Below, in pieces: positions 49,662 to 61,814 of a DNA stretch of 64,000 bases. The position numbers were made by a program, and so were the translations under genes. The notes beneath the pieces were generated by a model. That model was not told where the DNA came from and made no database searches. It saw only the letters and a list, made by a program, of their open reading frames with translations. The stretch comes from Cristatella mucedo. Its lineage: Eukaryota > Bryozoa > Phylactolaemata > Cristatellidae. The stretch covers positions 1,834,501 to 1,898,500 of the forward strand of contig WPIO01000076.1 of assembly GCA_009760855.2 (NCBI GenBank), written 5' to 3'. Each line of letters begins with the position of its first letter. Position 1 is the first letter of the stretch.

Positions 49662-49795
49662 CGATAAAATTCTTTCGGATAGCACCCCCAATGAACTTGA
49701 TGTCTATCCAGGCGCTTCACGTATGCCAAAGGGCCCGATCTTGCTACCTCGGTTGTCAAAGGCAAGCACACACTTTAATCCCAGGCCTTGCTTGT
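49662..49795 (-). mobile_element. SINE with tRNA-like head and LINE A-like tail, copy 2
   Basis: The minus strand reads 'gaggtagcaagatcgggccc' in the head, then 'gaagcgcctggatagacatc', 'aagttcattgggggtgctat', the LINE A-like tail. The head is more diverged than in the copies at 28556 and 52703. Confidence 0.6.
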
Positions 49796-50960
49796 TTTCT
49801 TGCCTGCACAATGCTATTTGTGCAAAACTCGACATCTCTGCTGGTCTGTCGTGAACGTCACAATTGCCACATTGTACTACTTCTCTTTGACTGCACTGGC
49901 TACCCATCAGACAGTGTACATGACATTAAAGTATTGTCGCTAACTGTTTGGCTCCTACATTCTCTTGCTGAGGCCTAGGTATCTAAATTCGTTTCACATC
50001 GCTTGTTAGGTTTATCACTAGTTTCACCATCACATTCACATCACCGGTCCGGTAACCTAATTGGTGATGAATTGTTTGGACCAGCTCCAGACGAAATTTG
50101 TTTTTGGTGTTCAGTCCGACGGCAGTCAACTTTTGTTTGCTCTGTATTTTGAGATTGCTCCGAAACACTTCGTGAGCAGGCCTTCTGCTAAATCCGCTGC
50201 TTCTCTGACTCGGGAGTTGCGTCTACACTGGCTAATGTATGGAGTCGAAACACCCGAGAACTTAAAGCCACGTCATCAAGTTTACTCTTATGGGACGAGA
50301 CTGGTGGCTGATGGGAATGATTCAGATTCTTTTAGGGGGTCGAGAAATTGGCCTGGCAGTTTGCACTGGGAGGCCAGTCTGTGGGACTGCAGCAGGCCAG
50401 AATACAGGATATCTGTAATACAGAAAGGTGCCTATACGAGGATTGTGGCCAAATGTGCAATGAACGGTTTATAGGCATATGCAGGCAACAGCAGGTCCTT
50501 GTCCCTGGATCAGTGGTGCATTATTGTTAGGTTGTGCCTTTAGAAAACTTTGAATCCTTATGAGACCGAACTGTCAGTTTGTGTGCTCCAAAGCCTGAAG
50601 CTCACACCCGACTGACTTTGCAATATCTCCCTGAAAACATTTAAACAGCAAATTAAAGTTCTGCCTGTTCCTCACGGCATTCGCTGGGTCCGTGCTAACT
50701 CTCCTTTGTGCACTCATGTGTGCTGACGAAGCCTGGAACTCACTCCTGACCACATGCCGTCTGATTTGGGCAGCTTTTGAAAATAAGCTGATTGTTGCAG
50801 CTGTCTGTAGCAGCCAGTACTCCACCTGTGTGAATCGCCCTTGTGTTTTCTTGCTTACTGAAATTGTGCAAGTTACACGTAAGTGCAATGCTTCGTTTTC
50901 AGCATTTATAAAGTGCCTTGAAACTGATTCGGTTCTCTTGAGATGGTGTATATGCATGTT
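49796..50960 (+). mobile_element. LINE family A pieces flanking an open frame
   Basis: 49810-49980 reads Q-N-S-T-S-L-L-V-C-R-E-R-H-N-C-H-I-V, the C-terminal family motif. 50570-50960 carries the region from 'ccaaagcctgaagctcacac' to a diverged 3' end, 'aaagtgccttgaaactgatt'. The 137-codon plus frame between them (50061-50474) has no recognised relative; it may be an insertion. Confidence 0.5.
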
Positions 50961-51612
50961 TATTGCTCGTAAATATATATTTTCAAATTGATATGCATTA
51001 CCTGGTAAGATTTCCTTGGCGTTCTTGCTGGTTGTACAAGAGCCCTAGGTTGCACTGTTCGTGGTTGATGCGTTGCCTGTGCAAGCACTAGCGCTGATGA
51101 GTGAGAGGCCGTCGAGGTATTAGAAAGCCTCCAGCTTAAGGCATGTGATTGCATTGCCAAGTTATCTGTCATGTGACAAAGTAGAGGGACAAATGGGAAT
51201 TAAAACAAGAATTACGGTCGAGTTATATTAACCAGTTCAGCAAGAGACTGCATACTATCACATGTCATCACGAGAATCCATGTGGCTGCTACTCATTGTT
51301 TCTTCAGCATGCATTATGATTGGACAGTGAGTGAAACAAGGCAGTGAAGAACAGTGCTATTGGGTCATATGTCGAGCTACAAAGGACAGTTTATTGACAT
51401 ATTCAAATCTAAATTGATCAGGATCAGGAATGTTGTCGCAGGTGAATTTGGTGCATTCTGCCCTTACTCCTGGCTTTGGCTGTAAGCATTATTATGCTTG
51501 CTGCTTAGCATTATTATGTATTTGCCATGACAGTTTTACTGCTGCTTGGCCCTTTGCCATCAAATGCTGGTGGCATTTGAGAAATAGACACAGATGCAGA
51601 CACAAACACACG

Positions 51613-51712
<100 letters not shown>

Positions 51713-52702
51713 GCAGCAGCCCCTGCGACCAAGCAGGGTGACGAATCATTGAACACAGGGAGAATCAGGGAGTGACGTTGGTAGCTAGGCATCGCAAGTA
51801 GCCCCACTTCCCGGAGAGGAGAATTAAAAAAACTAGCTGAGAAATTTCCCTTCTGGCTGAATATCTCAAAATGCCCGGTCAGTCTCTAAAGAGGGCACCA
51901 CGATTAGCAGTGGTGGCCGTACCTTCGATTGGCAGTGGAAACACATGATGGAGTCTCATTACTGTGCCTCCAACTTAATGTATTAATTCCATCGGTTCAG
52001 CTACAGGTCTTGATTTGCATGAAGGCAGTGAAGCTATTCATTCATCCATAACCGAATGTCAAATAGACAAAAGTTGAGCCTTCGGTGTCTGTATCTAATG
52101 CAGTGGGTTTGAATGATTAGTGCAGAAGGCATGACATATAGGTGGCGTTGAGCTGATAGCTGACCCTGGGTCTGAACCACCTGCTCCTTAGATGCTGTAT
52201 AGATAGAGAATATCAAGGGACCCCGAGAAAGCTGTCGTGGAACTTCTAATGAATCACGTGATGGAATGCAGTCCTTGGAAACTCTGCTGGTAGGTAGCAC
52301 TACTAATGCAATGGATTGAAATAGCAGTGCTTGAATTCATTTGCTCGTTAGACCATTCTTTTATATACTGCACGAGCTGTTTAGTAGCAATCTTCCGTTT
52401 GACAATCGAGACCAGTTGCTCTCAGTTTGGGCCTTTCAAGGCAATCCGATTTGTCGGGACGCCGGCTGCTCATGGCTTGAGAGTGACCCTTGTTTTGCGC
52501 AATCGTTTGAGTGTCAAAGCTGTGGCTCCAGGCTTAGGCATTCCGCTGTCAAGTACGAAACAGGTCGGTGGAAGGGGGCAGGTGACATTGGGCCCCTAAG
52601 TAGTAGTTCTAAGTTGGCCATTGCAATCATGGTCGATCATGTGTGGTAATTGGAATGCTGCATAGCCCGGTTGGTGTTGGCCACCGTCCTCTAACAGATT
52701 CA

Positions 52703-52842
52703 TGATATATAATTCATTTGCATAGCACCCCAAGAGACTTAAATCTCTTTTCAGGCATTTCACATATGCCTCAGGGCGAGCCCACGACCTCAGCCAGACC
52801 TTAGTGGGGGCGCGCACCTTAACCTCTGGACCAACCTCAAGC
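52703..52842 (-). mobile_element. SINE with tRNA-like head and LINE A-like tail, copy 3
   Basis: This is the clearest copy. The minus strand starts 'ttggtccagaggttaaggtg' (A-box-like), continues with 'ctgaggtcgtgggctcgccc' (B-box region), then 'gcatatgtgaaatgcctgaa' and 'aagagatttaagtctcttgg', which aligns base by base with the LINE A end 'aaagagattgagttctctga'. Confidence 0.7.
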
Positions 52843-53447
52843 TCGGCACGTAATGATGCCTGGGCATTGCCGAATGGAAAAGCAGCATGAGAAAAGCCAG
52901 TAGCTTATGGAGGCAGGCTGATACATGTAAAGAGACCTGGTGTAGAGGGCAGTATAATCAGTAGTCCTGCAAGGTAGATCGTGATTAAGACATCAGACAA
53001 GACAACTGAAAGTCGAAGGTCCCTATCCTGTGGCAGGTGCAACTTTTGTGCTCTCGCAGCCTGTGAGTCTAGTGTATTAAAAACAAAAAAAGATGACGAT
53101 CTGATGTAGCTCGGTGTCTGCCGGTTGGCCTCCGTGCATCAGACTCGGATGTCCCTCAATGCTCATTTGCTCTCCAAATGCGAGGAGTGCTTATAACTAT
53201 TAGTGCGTGTGCTTGCACCTGCAATGCAGGCCCCAAATTCGATGCGAGAAAGCACGCGAGCACACAGACGAAGGCACTGTTTCTTCGCTTGCATGTGCAA
53301 ATGTGTGCACACTAGCGCGCATGTGCTTGGTGCTTGTGTGAACGTGCATGCTCGCATGCTTGTGGAAAGCGTGCATGCGTTTTGGTTTTAGTGCTTCAGT
53401 TAGTGCCTTAGAGATCTGCCTGTTCCTTATAGCTACATGTTTTCCAG

Positions 53448-53659
53448 GAAATTATCCTTGTCACCGAGCTGTTCTGGCAGCAAGGTCCAAGTTTTTTCGG
53501 AATCTTCTCCTTCGAAAGAATCAGCCTTCTGCCGGCATACTGGATGCCTCCGGAGGCAGCAGCAGCAGCAGTCAGGAGCCTACCCGCACGGCTATCACTC
53601 TCGATGACAGCGTAATTTCTCATCGATTCGGCAAGCTTCTCCTTAAGGTCCTTTATGAG
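53448..53659 (+). CDS. BTBD7: BTBD7 exon 2: core of BTB2
   Basis: This 212-base exon lies between ttttccag (phase 1) and TGAG|GTGAGC (phase 0). It reads C-H-R-A-V-L-A-A-R-S-K-F-F-R-N-L-L-L-R, nearly the human BTB2 core (HKAVISARSPFFRNLLQRR). After a Ser-rich loop it gives T-A-I-T-L-D-D-S-V-I-S, matching TRIILDESII, and ends L-L-L-K-V-L-Y-E. The Ser-rich insert (S-G-G-S-S-S-S-S) is encoded partly by an AGC run. It sits in the loop where the human protein has T-D-R-T-L-R-T. The exon completes the BTB fold begun in exon 1. Confidence 0.95.
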
Positions 53660-54820
53660 GTGAGCACAGGATCAGATAGCTTAGCTGTCGCGTTTAACTT
53701 CTAGAGAAGTATCTGCATGCATGATGTTATGTAGAGGGGAGGGCGCCAGCTGGCTGATGTTCTTAGGCCAGCTGGCTGAGATAATAATAATAATAGTAGG
53801 CCTACTACTGGCCCAGCGATTGGCTGGTTCTAGCAGGGCCAGCCAATCAGGCCCCTGCATTGTGAGGATCAAGTCCTAGAGCATTCATCGTTAAGCTGGT
53901 CCTTTTTGTTAGATGTGAATGGTGCGAAATTTGTATGCGGTTTGATTTACTTATAATCCTCTCTGTGAAAAGTGTGTAGCCTGCAAAGTGAGATTGATTC
54001 TAGGCATTGCACTTCTGTGCTGAACTGTTACCACCGAGCATAGGCATTTAGCCATTGGACGTTGCATAGATGGCGAAAAGGCTGTCGAGTCCAACATGAC
54101 CCATTCTTTCGGCTTCTACTGCTGATTCCAAGAATAATAATAATAAAACGCTTAACATTTCCCTCAGGGATAAGCTCTTTTTATTCACTTTAGTTAAGTT
54201 GTGAAGATGGCAAGTCAACTGATTAGGGATAGAGGGCACAATTGTTACATATATTCACACAATTACACAGATGCACAAGAGATAGATACACAATTTTTAC
54301 CTAGGATCGAGGGCACAATTTTAACAGTTTGAAAACACGATGCAATCAAATGTACTGCAATAAACGGTGCAGACAGTAGAAGTGCTAGGCTCTCACTGCT
54401 TTGCCAAGTCGACCATGAGCATACCTTAGTCATTGTTTCCAATAATATCTTTCTTTAATTCGATGCACACCATCTGCATCGTCATTTTAGCTCTGTTCTT
54501 TGCACTCAGTTTATTTGGATATATGGCTGGAAAGCGAATTCTTGCAAAATAACTGCAAGCACAAACGCTAGCACAACACTGATGCTTCCACTGCAAGCTT
54601 GTAACCTTGTAACCGCAGAGGATGCACTGCTTAAGTCACCGGGACGTACGTAGCTGCATTGCCAAGCTACTTTGGTGCTTTACGGCAAGCAAGCAAGCAC
54701 TTGCAATTCGGAAAAAGCTCGAGTCAGCCTCACGACAAGCAGGCCATCATACACAGCCAGCCAACACATAGGCACAAGTGCAGTTTATTTGCTGGGCTTT
54801 TAAGCAGATGCTTATTGTTA

Positions 54821-55020
54821 TTAGTTACTTGAGGAATTCTCACACGATGGTACTGCCTGAGTAAAGTACGGTGGGTAGCTGTTGCCGCCGTAGTAGGATT
54901 CTACACCGGAGTCTGGCGATCTTGTGAGTTCAAGCACCACGATGGCACACTTGAGTTCGCGTGGACGCAAACCACCAGGCCTGAGCCTGAAGTCACGCAC
55001 CCTGGTCGTGGATGCCGAGC
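54821..55020 (-). CDS. Candidate nested antisense gene, terminal exon
   Basis: On the minus strand a frame of 65 codons plus stop follows an acceptor (ttcaactgccag). It reads T-T-R-V-R-D-F-R-L-R-P-G-G-L and R-E-L-K-C-A-I-V-V-L-E-L-T-R-S-P-D-S-G. It ends with a Tyr/Pro/Gly-rich tail and C-E-N-S-S-S-N before TAA. Codons are varied and often G/C-ending, unlike surrounding intron. Its phase 1 entry matches the phase 1 exit of the exon at 55120-55236, leaving a 99-base intron. I do not recognise the family. It would lie inside BTBD7 intron 2, opposite to that gene. The frame also stays open upstream to 55048, so an unspliced reading is possible. Confidence 0.38.
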
Positions 55021-55119
55021 CTGGCAGTTGAACGGTTTTGCTCCCCAACCCATACTGGCATGAGTAACCTCAGGCAGTACCTCCTTCCATCCTCTTGCTT
55101 ACGTAGCTGACACACTTAC

Positions 55120-55236
55120 TTGCACTCATATGCATGAGAGCATATCGTTGCGACCCCTTAAAGCGAGCGAGTGCCTCAGAGGATGCCGAGCGGATGTTAC
55201 AGCTTTCGCTGTGACGTTCACTGCGGCAACCACACG
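55120..55236 (-). CDS. Candidate nested antisense gene, upstream exon
   Basis: This 117-base minus-strand exon lies between cataccccacag and GCAA|GTAAGT, in phase 1 at both ends. It reads C-G-C-R-S-E-R-H-S-E-S-C-N-I-R and A-L-A-R-F-K-G-S-Q-R-Y-A. Splicing to 55020 completes an AGC serine codon and continues in frame to a stop. No start codon or further exon is assigned; in-frame ATGs exist near its 3' end. The plus strand of the same patch is also open (55130-55381), so strand choice rests on the paired splice signals. Confidence 0.33.
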
Positions 55237-55689
55237 CTGTGGGGTATGTAAAGCTTGCTCTGAACCCGATTTTCATTTCTCAACTCAAAGGAAAAAATCG
55301 GCTGAGGGACAGCTCCTATCTCAAAAAATTGTAAGTTGGACACTCGTAAGTACCACTGCATTGGAATTCCTGCGTCCTTAGTAAGATTGGGTAGTGGTTA
55401 GGCTTCTTTCTACAGCTTCTTTCTACGTCGGTTTAATGTGAAGTTACAAGCCTGTAGGATTACCTATGAACCGTTGTTTTTTGTTTATAATTATTACTGA
55501 TTCTGTTTGGCGTATTTGTGGGTTTTTAGTTGTCTTACAAGGAGTATGAATGCCTCGTATTGATTCGGTTCTCTTATGGATTCTCTTTGGTTATTTCCGT
55601 GTCTAATTGTATCGTCTCTGACTAATTCATTTTTTCACCTTGCTCATGTGAGTGGCTCGTGTGAGTGGCTCCTTGTCTCTGCAAAGATC

Positions 55690-55925
55690 TTTCCCACGAA
55701 TGTGTGCTGTTAGCTCGTATTATTACTGAATTTTTTGCTTCTGATCACATGCTTATCACATTCAGTCTGCACTTTTCCCCCTTTCGTATCTGAAAGTTAA
55801 CCTCAAAACTTCAAGAGATTTGATATTGATGCTGTCGGGTCGAAAATGTCTTCCCCACCCCTGCTGCCAAATCCTTCGTCCAACCCGTTCTCACTGGTCG
55901 AATGCTGCAACTCAACAATAGCTGA
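55690..55925 (+). mobile_element. LINE endonuclease-RT linker fragment
   Basis: The plus strand reads A-S-D-H-M-L-I-T-F-S-L-H-F near 55740, the end of the endonuclease domain, then linker sequence resembling 17570-17650. It is interrupted by the antisense LINE that starts at 55927 and may resume near 56810. Confidence 0.5.
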
Positions 55926-55926
55926 T

Positions 55927-56800
55927 AATAATAATAATAATTCACTTGATAAAGCGCCCTCAGATAACTCAATCTCTCTCTCTCTCTAGGCGCTTTACAT
56001 TTGCTGTAAAGTGAAATGCAATTGAATGGTAAGTAAAATCATGCTTGAAAAACAAACGAGATGAATAATATGGTTAGGGGTGACATGCACAGGGTCAGCA
56101 TGCAAATGTGGTTAGTGGCAGCATGCACAGTGTCAGCACGCATAAGCACACCAAAGACGAATCACAGGGACCCACTAAATGCTGTCCTAAATAGGTGTGT
56201 TTTTAGGTTCCTTTTAAATGTGGTCAGGTCAGGGGATGTTTTGACGCAGGTCGGGAGGGAGTTCCAGGCTTTGGGAACATATGAAGTAAATGCAGGGTCT
56301 CCAAAGGATTTAAGGTTTGTATGAGGTATTTCTAGACTGTTGGATTCCGAGAAGCGGGTGGTACGATGCTTGGCCTGATGGGGTAGTATATCTGACAGAT
56401 AGGCTGGAGCCATAGAATGAAGGGACCTAAAAGTGAGCGACAAAACCTTGAAGTCAATCCATTGCTTGACTGGTAGCCAGTGCAGGTCGGCGAGAAGTGG
56501 AGTAATGTGGCAACTGTGACGCTCACGACAGACAAGCCTAGCTGCCGAGTTTTGCACAAGCTGCAATCGCCTGATCGCACATGCTGATAGGCCAGTAAGC
56601 AGTGAGTTGCAGAAGTCGAGTCGAGATGTCACGAATGCATGAACTAACTTTGACGTGGTATCTTTATCTAAACAAGCCCGAATTTTAGCAATGTTATGAA
56701 GCTGAAAATAGACGGATTTGACAGTGGAGCCGATATGGTCGTCTAACGAGAGGTCGCTTTGGAATATGACACCTAGATTCCGAGCTGATTCGACAGCTGA
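55927..56800 (-). mobile_element. LINE family A, best-preserved antisense copy
   Basis: An AATAATAATAATAAT tail is followed by the full 3' end. A 156-codon minus frame (56632-56162) shows S-R-L-D-F-C-N-S-L-L-T-G-L-S, A-R-L-V-C-R-E-R-H-S-C-H-I-T-P-L-L, L-H-W-L-P-V-K-Q, and S-F-G-D-P-A-F-T to W-N-S-L-P. This is the C-terminus of a CR1/L2-type RT protein. It serves as the family A reference here. It is truncated in RT at about 56800. Confidence 0.92.
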
Positions 56801-57004
56801 TGTTGTGGACTAGTTTTTGCCTCCGACCAAGTACGCCTAATGGCCTCGCCCAGATGGCCTATGGTATACTGCAGATATGAGCTTGAGAAAGCATGCGAAA
56901 GATCAGGACTGACTCCGTTGTCTGGCATATCAGGACTTGATCAGCAAGACAGGTAGATACGATCAGAGAGTTCACCCCCAAGGAAACATCCCCACTGGAC
57001 TCCC

Positions 57005-57032
57005 CTCTCTCTCTCTCTCCTCCTTCCCTTCC

Positions 57033-57128
<96 letters not shown>

Positions 57129-57147
57129 ACCCTCTCTCTCTCTCTCC
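57005..57147. repeat. (CT)n microsatellite
   Basis: This is a CT tract with short CC and CA interruptions at each end. It is the complement type of the GA tracts at 8852 and 51616. Confidence 0.97.
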
Positions 57148-57911
57148 TGGTAACATTCCCTTTAGACATGTCTTCCTCAATTTTTTTCAGTTCTGCAGTC
57201 TCTACCTGAAACCATATCGCTAGTGAATTCATCTGAAAGTACATCTCAAGTTGTATCGTAGTTGTAACTCTCTTCTTCAAGATGTACTCCACCGAAGTCG
57301 AAACAATTCGACATTGTATAGTAATTGCAACGTTACCATGTCATGTTTAGTGAAACAAGCATTTGGCCCTTCTCAAAGGGACTCAACTAGGTGTTCAGAA
57401 ATCATGCCAATCAGCAATGGTTTGAGTCTAGGAAATGAGCATAGCCGGTGCACTGTTGTTTTTATTCTTCTGAAAAAGTTTAAGTACAACTGAAATGGAC
57501 AATTTATGTGTTTACTGTGTTGTAAAATGGAGAAATCGGATATTTTTATATGTAAGGGTCGACAGTGTGTTGACTTGTAATTTTCAATTATATACAATGG
57601 CATATGAAAACTCTTGAGCTCTTGAAAGGTGCGATGCCAACTGGGTGCATTCATCATTGTGCTTCAGTCAAATAGTTCACCGCTAAGTATACTCTGCTCC
57701 CCTTTAACAGGGGTCGCCAATACTTTTGAGATCAGTTGTAAATCTGAAGCTGTTTCGTGGCTGTGCATGTGGTCTGACCGGTTGGACAATAATGCCCCAA
57801 GCTAGTGGTGCCTTAGCTACTAGATACCTCCGTGAAACAGCTGCCACCTTAAGAATAATAGGTGATAGTGTACTTTTTCTAAAACTTGCTCGGTATGCTT
57901 CTTTGTTGTAG

Positions 57912-58080
57912 GGCACTGTTGATTTGACCTGCATATTGGCAAGGAAAGCAGCAGCATCCAGCCTGAGTGAGGCCAGAGCCATTGTTTCTGGGGGCTGCAG
58001 TTCCTGTGGTGACGTCATTGATGAATCCATGGAGCTGTACCATGTTGGAAAGTTCCTTGAATTGTCCTCCCTTACGCATG
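57912..58080 (+). CDS. BTBD7: BTBD7 exon 3: end of BTB2, BTB-BACK linker
   Basis: This 169-base exon starts in phase 0 after ctttgttgtag and ends in phase 1 at CATG|GTATGC. It reads G-T-V-D-L-T-C-I-L, matching human DVVDLSVL, then S-L-S-E-A-R-A-I-V, matching SLSEVQALV. Then M-E-L-Y-H-V-G-K-F-L-E-L matches MELYHIALFLEF. The alternation of conserved blocks and variable loops is that expected for the last helices of BTB2 entering the BACK domain. The pair of Cys in G-C-S-S-C-G is specific to this sequence. Confidence 0.95.
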
Positions 58081-59069
58081 GTATGCAAATCATTTGGCAA
58101 TCTGTGTGCACTCTATTTTTCCCGCCGAGTCATTTCTTTCTGCATGTCCACTTTGTGCTCTGCACAGCAGTGTACTGTCGGTATGCATTGTGGCACTGCA
58201 ATACCCTGTGCTATTGTTGTCCCTTGCCTCAAGTCTTGCTAGTCTCAACTTACAATCTTTTAATATTGACATGCTGCCAGCCCACTGCACGAGAGAGACG
58301 GAGAGTGGGATGGAGAGAGAGAGAGAGAAAAAGGAGCGTCTTCTGATATCCTTATGCTGCATGCTCTCTCGTAGGGCTGCTCTGACCTCCAGTGGACTGC
58401 TCCGACTTCCGGTTGGCAGGTGGCTCAAGGTGGTAGTTGTAGGAAGGACTAGCTGAGGCAACCAACTTGTTTGTGTCTCAGAGGAAATGGATTTTCTAGG
58501 CAATTAGGCACTTTTTCTTTGAAGACGGCTTCCGTGCAATGAATAACTGCTCTTTACTCATTTGCCCCTTAAATCCTTGATTGATCAATTGTATTCATAT
58601 TTTGATACCTTCGTTTGACCGATTAGTTTTGGACCTGCTAATGCATGATGAATGCCAATCTCCCTGCTTTTATTGCAAACAATTTGCTGCTGATAGCCCT
58701 GCTGACTCTATAATTGAAAGCCCTTCTATCTGAATCCAGGAAACCAGCTGGTGTGATGGGGATTGAGCAACTGTACACTGGTTGCTTATGCTACACGAAT
58801 GAGGGTTACCTTACCGGAGTTTGAGTACCAAGAAAATAATTTTAGAAGTTGATAAGCGGCACAAATTCTGACAGGTTCACTCTTTATAAAGCTTTTTGAA
58901 GGTATATTTCGGTCCTTTTTAATGTTAGGGAACGAATAATGTTAGCAACAATGAGCATCTTCTGGACGTCACTGTGACGTCACACCATCGCCTCGTTATA
59001 CTACTTCCTGCACCGGCTCTCTATCAAGTGGCATACTGACTTCAAGGTTTCGTAATTCACGTCTAAGTC

Positions 59070-59590
<521 letters not shown>

Positions 59591-59906
59591 TACTATTACT
59601 ATTGTCTTCGGCTGCCACTTAAACTGGTGCCACTTGTCAGCAGCCGTGCTTACAGGAGTCCTCTACCTTACTGTTTGTGAACATTTTAATTTTATGGTGC
59701 AGTTATTTTGACTAAAATGTTTATAAAGTTTGAATTTTGAGCTAGCGTTACTGGCGTTTTAACAGGACACAGTTTGAAAGATGTCCTTGATGTGGCTGGT
59801 GCCTTGTTTTTGCCAATGGAAAGGTACAAACATGCCTTTAGTGACCAATGTCGTGGCTCCTGGCCTTCGGCGTATGGAAAAGCGCCTGGATAGACAAAAG
59901 AATCAT

Positions 59907-59998
<92 letters not shown>

Positions 59999-60069
59999 GC
60001 ACAGCACAGCACACACACACACACATACACACACACACACACACAGCACACACACACACACAGCACAGC

Positions 60070-60134
<65 letters not shown>

Positions 60135-60143
60135 CACACACAC

Positions 60144-60185
<42 letters not shown>

Positions 60186-60190
60186 TGTGT
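59907..60190. repeat. (AC)n microsatellite with ACAGC units
   Basis: About 275 bases of AC repeat are broken by ACAGC clusters near 59997, 60045, 60062, 60133 and 60147, ending in a short ACGTGTGTGT turn. It is the reverse complement type of the tract 460 bases to its left. Confidence 0.97.
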
Positions 60191-60424
60191 ATGTATATGT
60201 ACAGTAAGAGTTTATGGATACTCCAGATAAACCTCTATAGCAAAATGTATCGCAACAACTAGTTCTGGCACTTGTTAGGGAATGTTCAAGGTTTGAGACT
60301 TCTTGTTTTGCACAGGCATATACACAGACGTGATCGGGTTTGAGAGCGTGCAAGAAATCGGAAGTGCTGTTAGAGCAAGAAACCAGCTGACTTATGTTTC
60401 CTGATAAGAGCACTGCACTGCTGC

Positions 60425-60672
60425 TTTAGAAGTCTAGTGGGTCCCTGTGATTCGTCCTATATGTGCTTATGTTTGCTGATACTGTGCATGCTGCCATTAA
60501 CCATACTTGCATGCTGACCTTGTGCATGTCACCCCTAACCATGCTAGTCTTGTTACTTATTGAGCATGCTACCACTAGTCATTTGATAGTACGTCTTTTG
60601 AGTCAAATGTAAAGTGCCTAGAAAGAGATTGAGTTCTCTGTGGATGCTATATCAAATGTATTATTATTATTA
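60425..60672 (+). mobile_element. LINE family A, 3'-end copy
   Basis: 'gtgggtccctgtgattcgtc', 'gcatgctgaccttgtgcatg' and 'aaagtgcctagaaagagatt' are followed by an ATTATTATTATTACT tail. It is sense-oriented and moderately mutated. Confidence 0.9.
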
Positions 60673-61186
60673 CTATTGGCAAATACAAGATTCCAAAATC
60701 CTGGTGACTCGTATGGGTTATGTTTTCCGTAAAATTACGAGACGGTAGTTCAATTTAGTACCTGCATTAAGCAAACTGTGATATTTGAAATCTAGGACAC
60801 GATTTTAATTCCTTATTTACCAGAAAACACTTCGATTTTGTCCTTTCCATTGGGTCATTGAATTTGAGCATCTCTTCCACACCATATCTAACTTATGGTC
60901 GGGAATGCTCAAACTAGCATGCTTCAAACGCCTAATGGTTGCTGAAAAAAATGCCCAACACGGTTGGTAAGACGTCGAATACTAGAAATCTTACTTCGCA
61001 ATACTCCGACGTTACTAGAAAATATATTCCGTCGAGAATGGTGACTATGTCAGTCGCCAGAAGTTACTCAAGTTACTGCAAAAGCAGGGTCGTTGTGCAT
61101 ATGTTATACCTGGTAAGATAGCTAGGTTGGTAGCTGTGAGATTTGTTACAAATGTTGGTAGCTCATGCGCATCTGCAAATCTTATA

Positions 61187-61814
61187 CAGTCGACCTTGTT
61201 TATCGCGGTTAATCGGTTATAGACTCTATCGCGATAGGCGAATTTCTGCGAATTATAATTCTTTATTTATAAATCGAATATTTTTGTAGTTAGAGCATAG
61301 AAGACCTGAATATGACCCTCTAAATACGGTTTTTAACAGTATTAAAGCCTTTCGGACATGAAATAACACCCCTTTAGTCATCATTACACTGGTATTGCTA
61401 AATATATTAGACAGAATAGAAGAAAATAAGATATATTAGACCTTAAAAACATCGTATTGTTATTATTGTACATTAAATTGCACACACTCAATTCTTATGC
61501 TCAGACACCGAGCAATAAAAGTAGTGCATTTGATGAAGCGATTGGGATGAGATATACTGCACAGCGAAGACGAGCAAGGTCACTGCTCCCCTGAAGGCAT
61601 GACCTCAATAGGAGAGCCTTCAGGTGATGCAGTCAGTATCTTCAGCAGATGCTCGTCGTCTTCTTCTCCGGTACATACGTACATACGTAATGAGGGCATG
61701 CTGTATCATTTTCACCATCTCGATCAACTTTGTAATGCATATACTCGTATTTCAAAAAAACAGCGATAGAGTGAAGCCGCGAAAGTCAAAGCACGAAGTG
61801 GCCAGGGACGACTG
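61187..61814. mobile_element. Non-autonomous Tc1/mariner-type DNA element, 628 bases
   Basis: The left end begins CAGTCGACC and the right end finishes GGACGACTG, so the terminal nine bases are inverted with one mismatch. The left end is preceded by TA; the right is followed by TG, a likely mutated TA duplication. Subterminal segments at both ends repeat 'tcgcgg' and 'ctatcgc' in inverted order, with a TATCGCG / CGCGATA pair inside the left arm. No transposase frame is present. The terminal and subterminal layout is that of the widespread pogo/mariner-like short elements remembered from many animal genomes. It lies in BTBD7 intron 3. Confidence 0.7.

Noticed and set aside
51820-51960. Possible third copy of the tRNA SINE
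   Set aside because: Only 'aactagctga' and a loosely similar later segment agree; no promoter boxes are seen.
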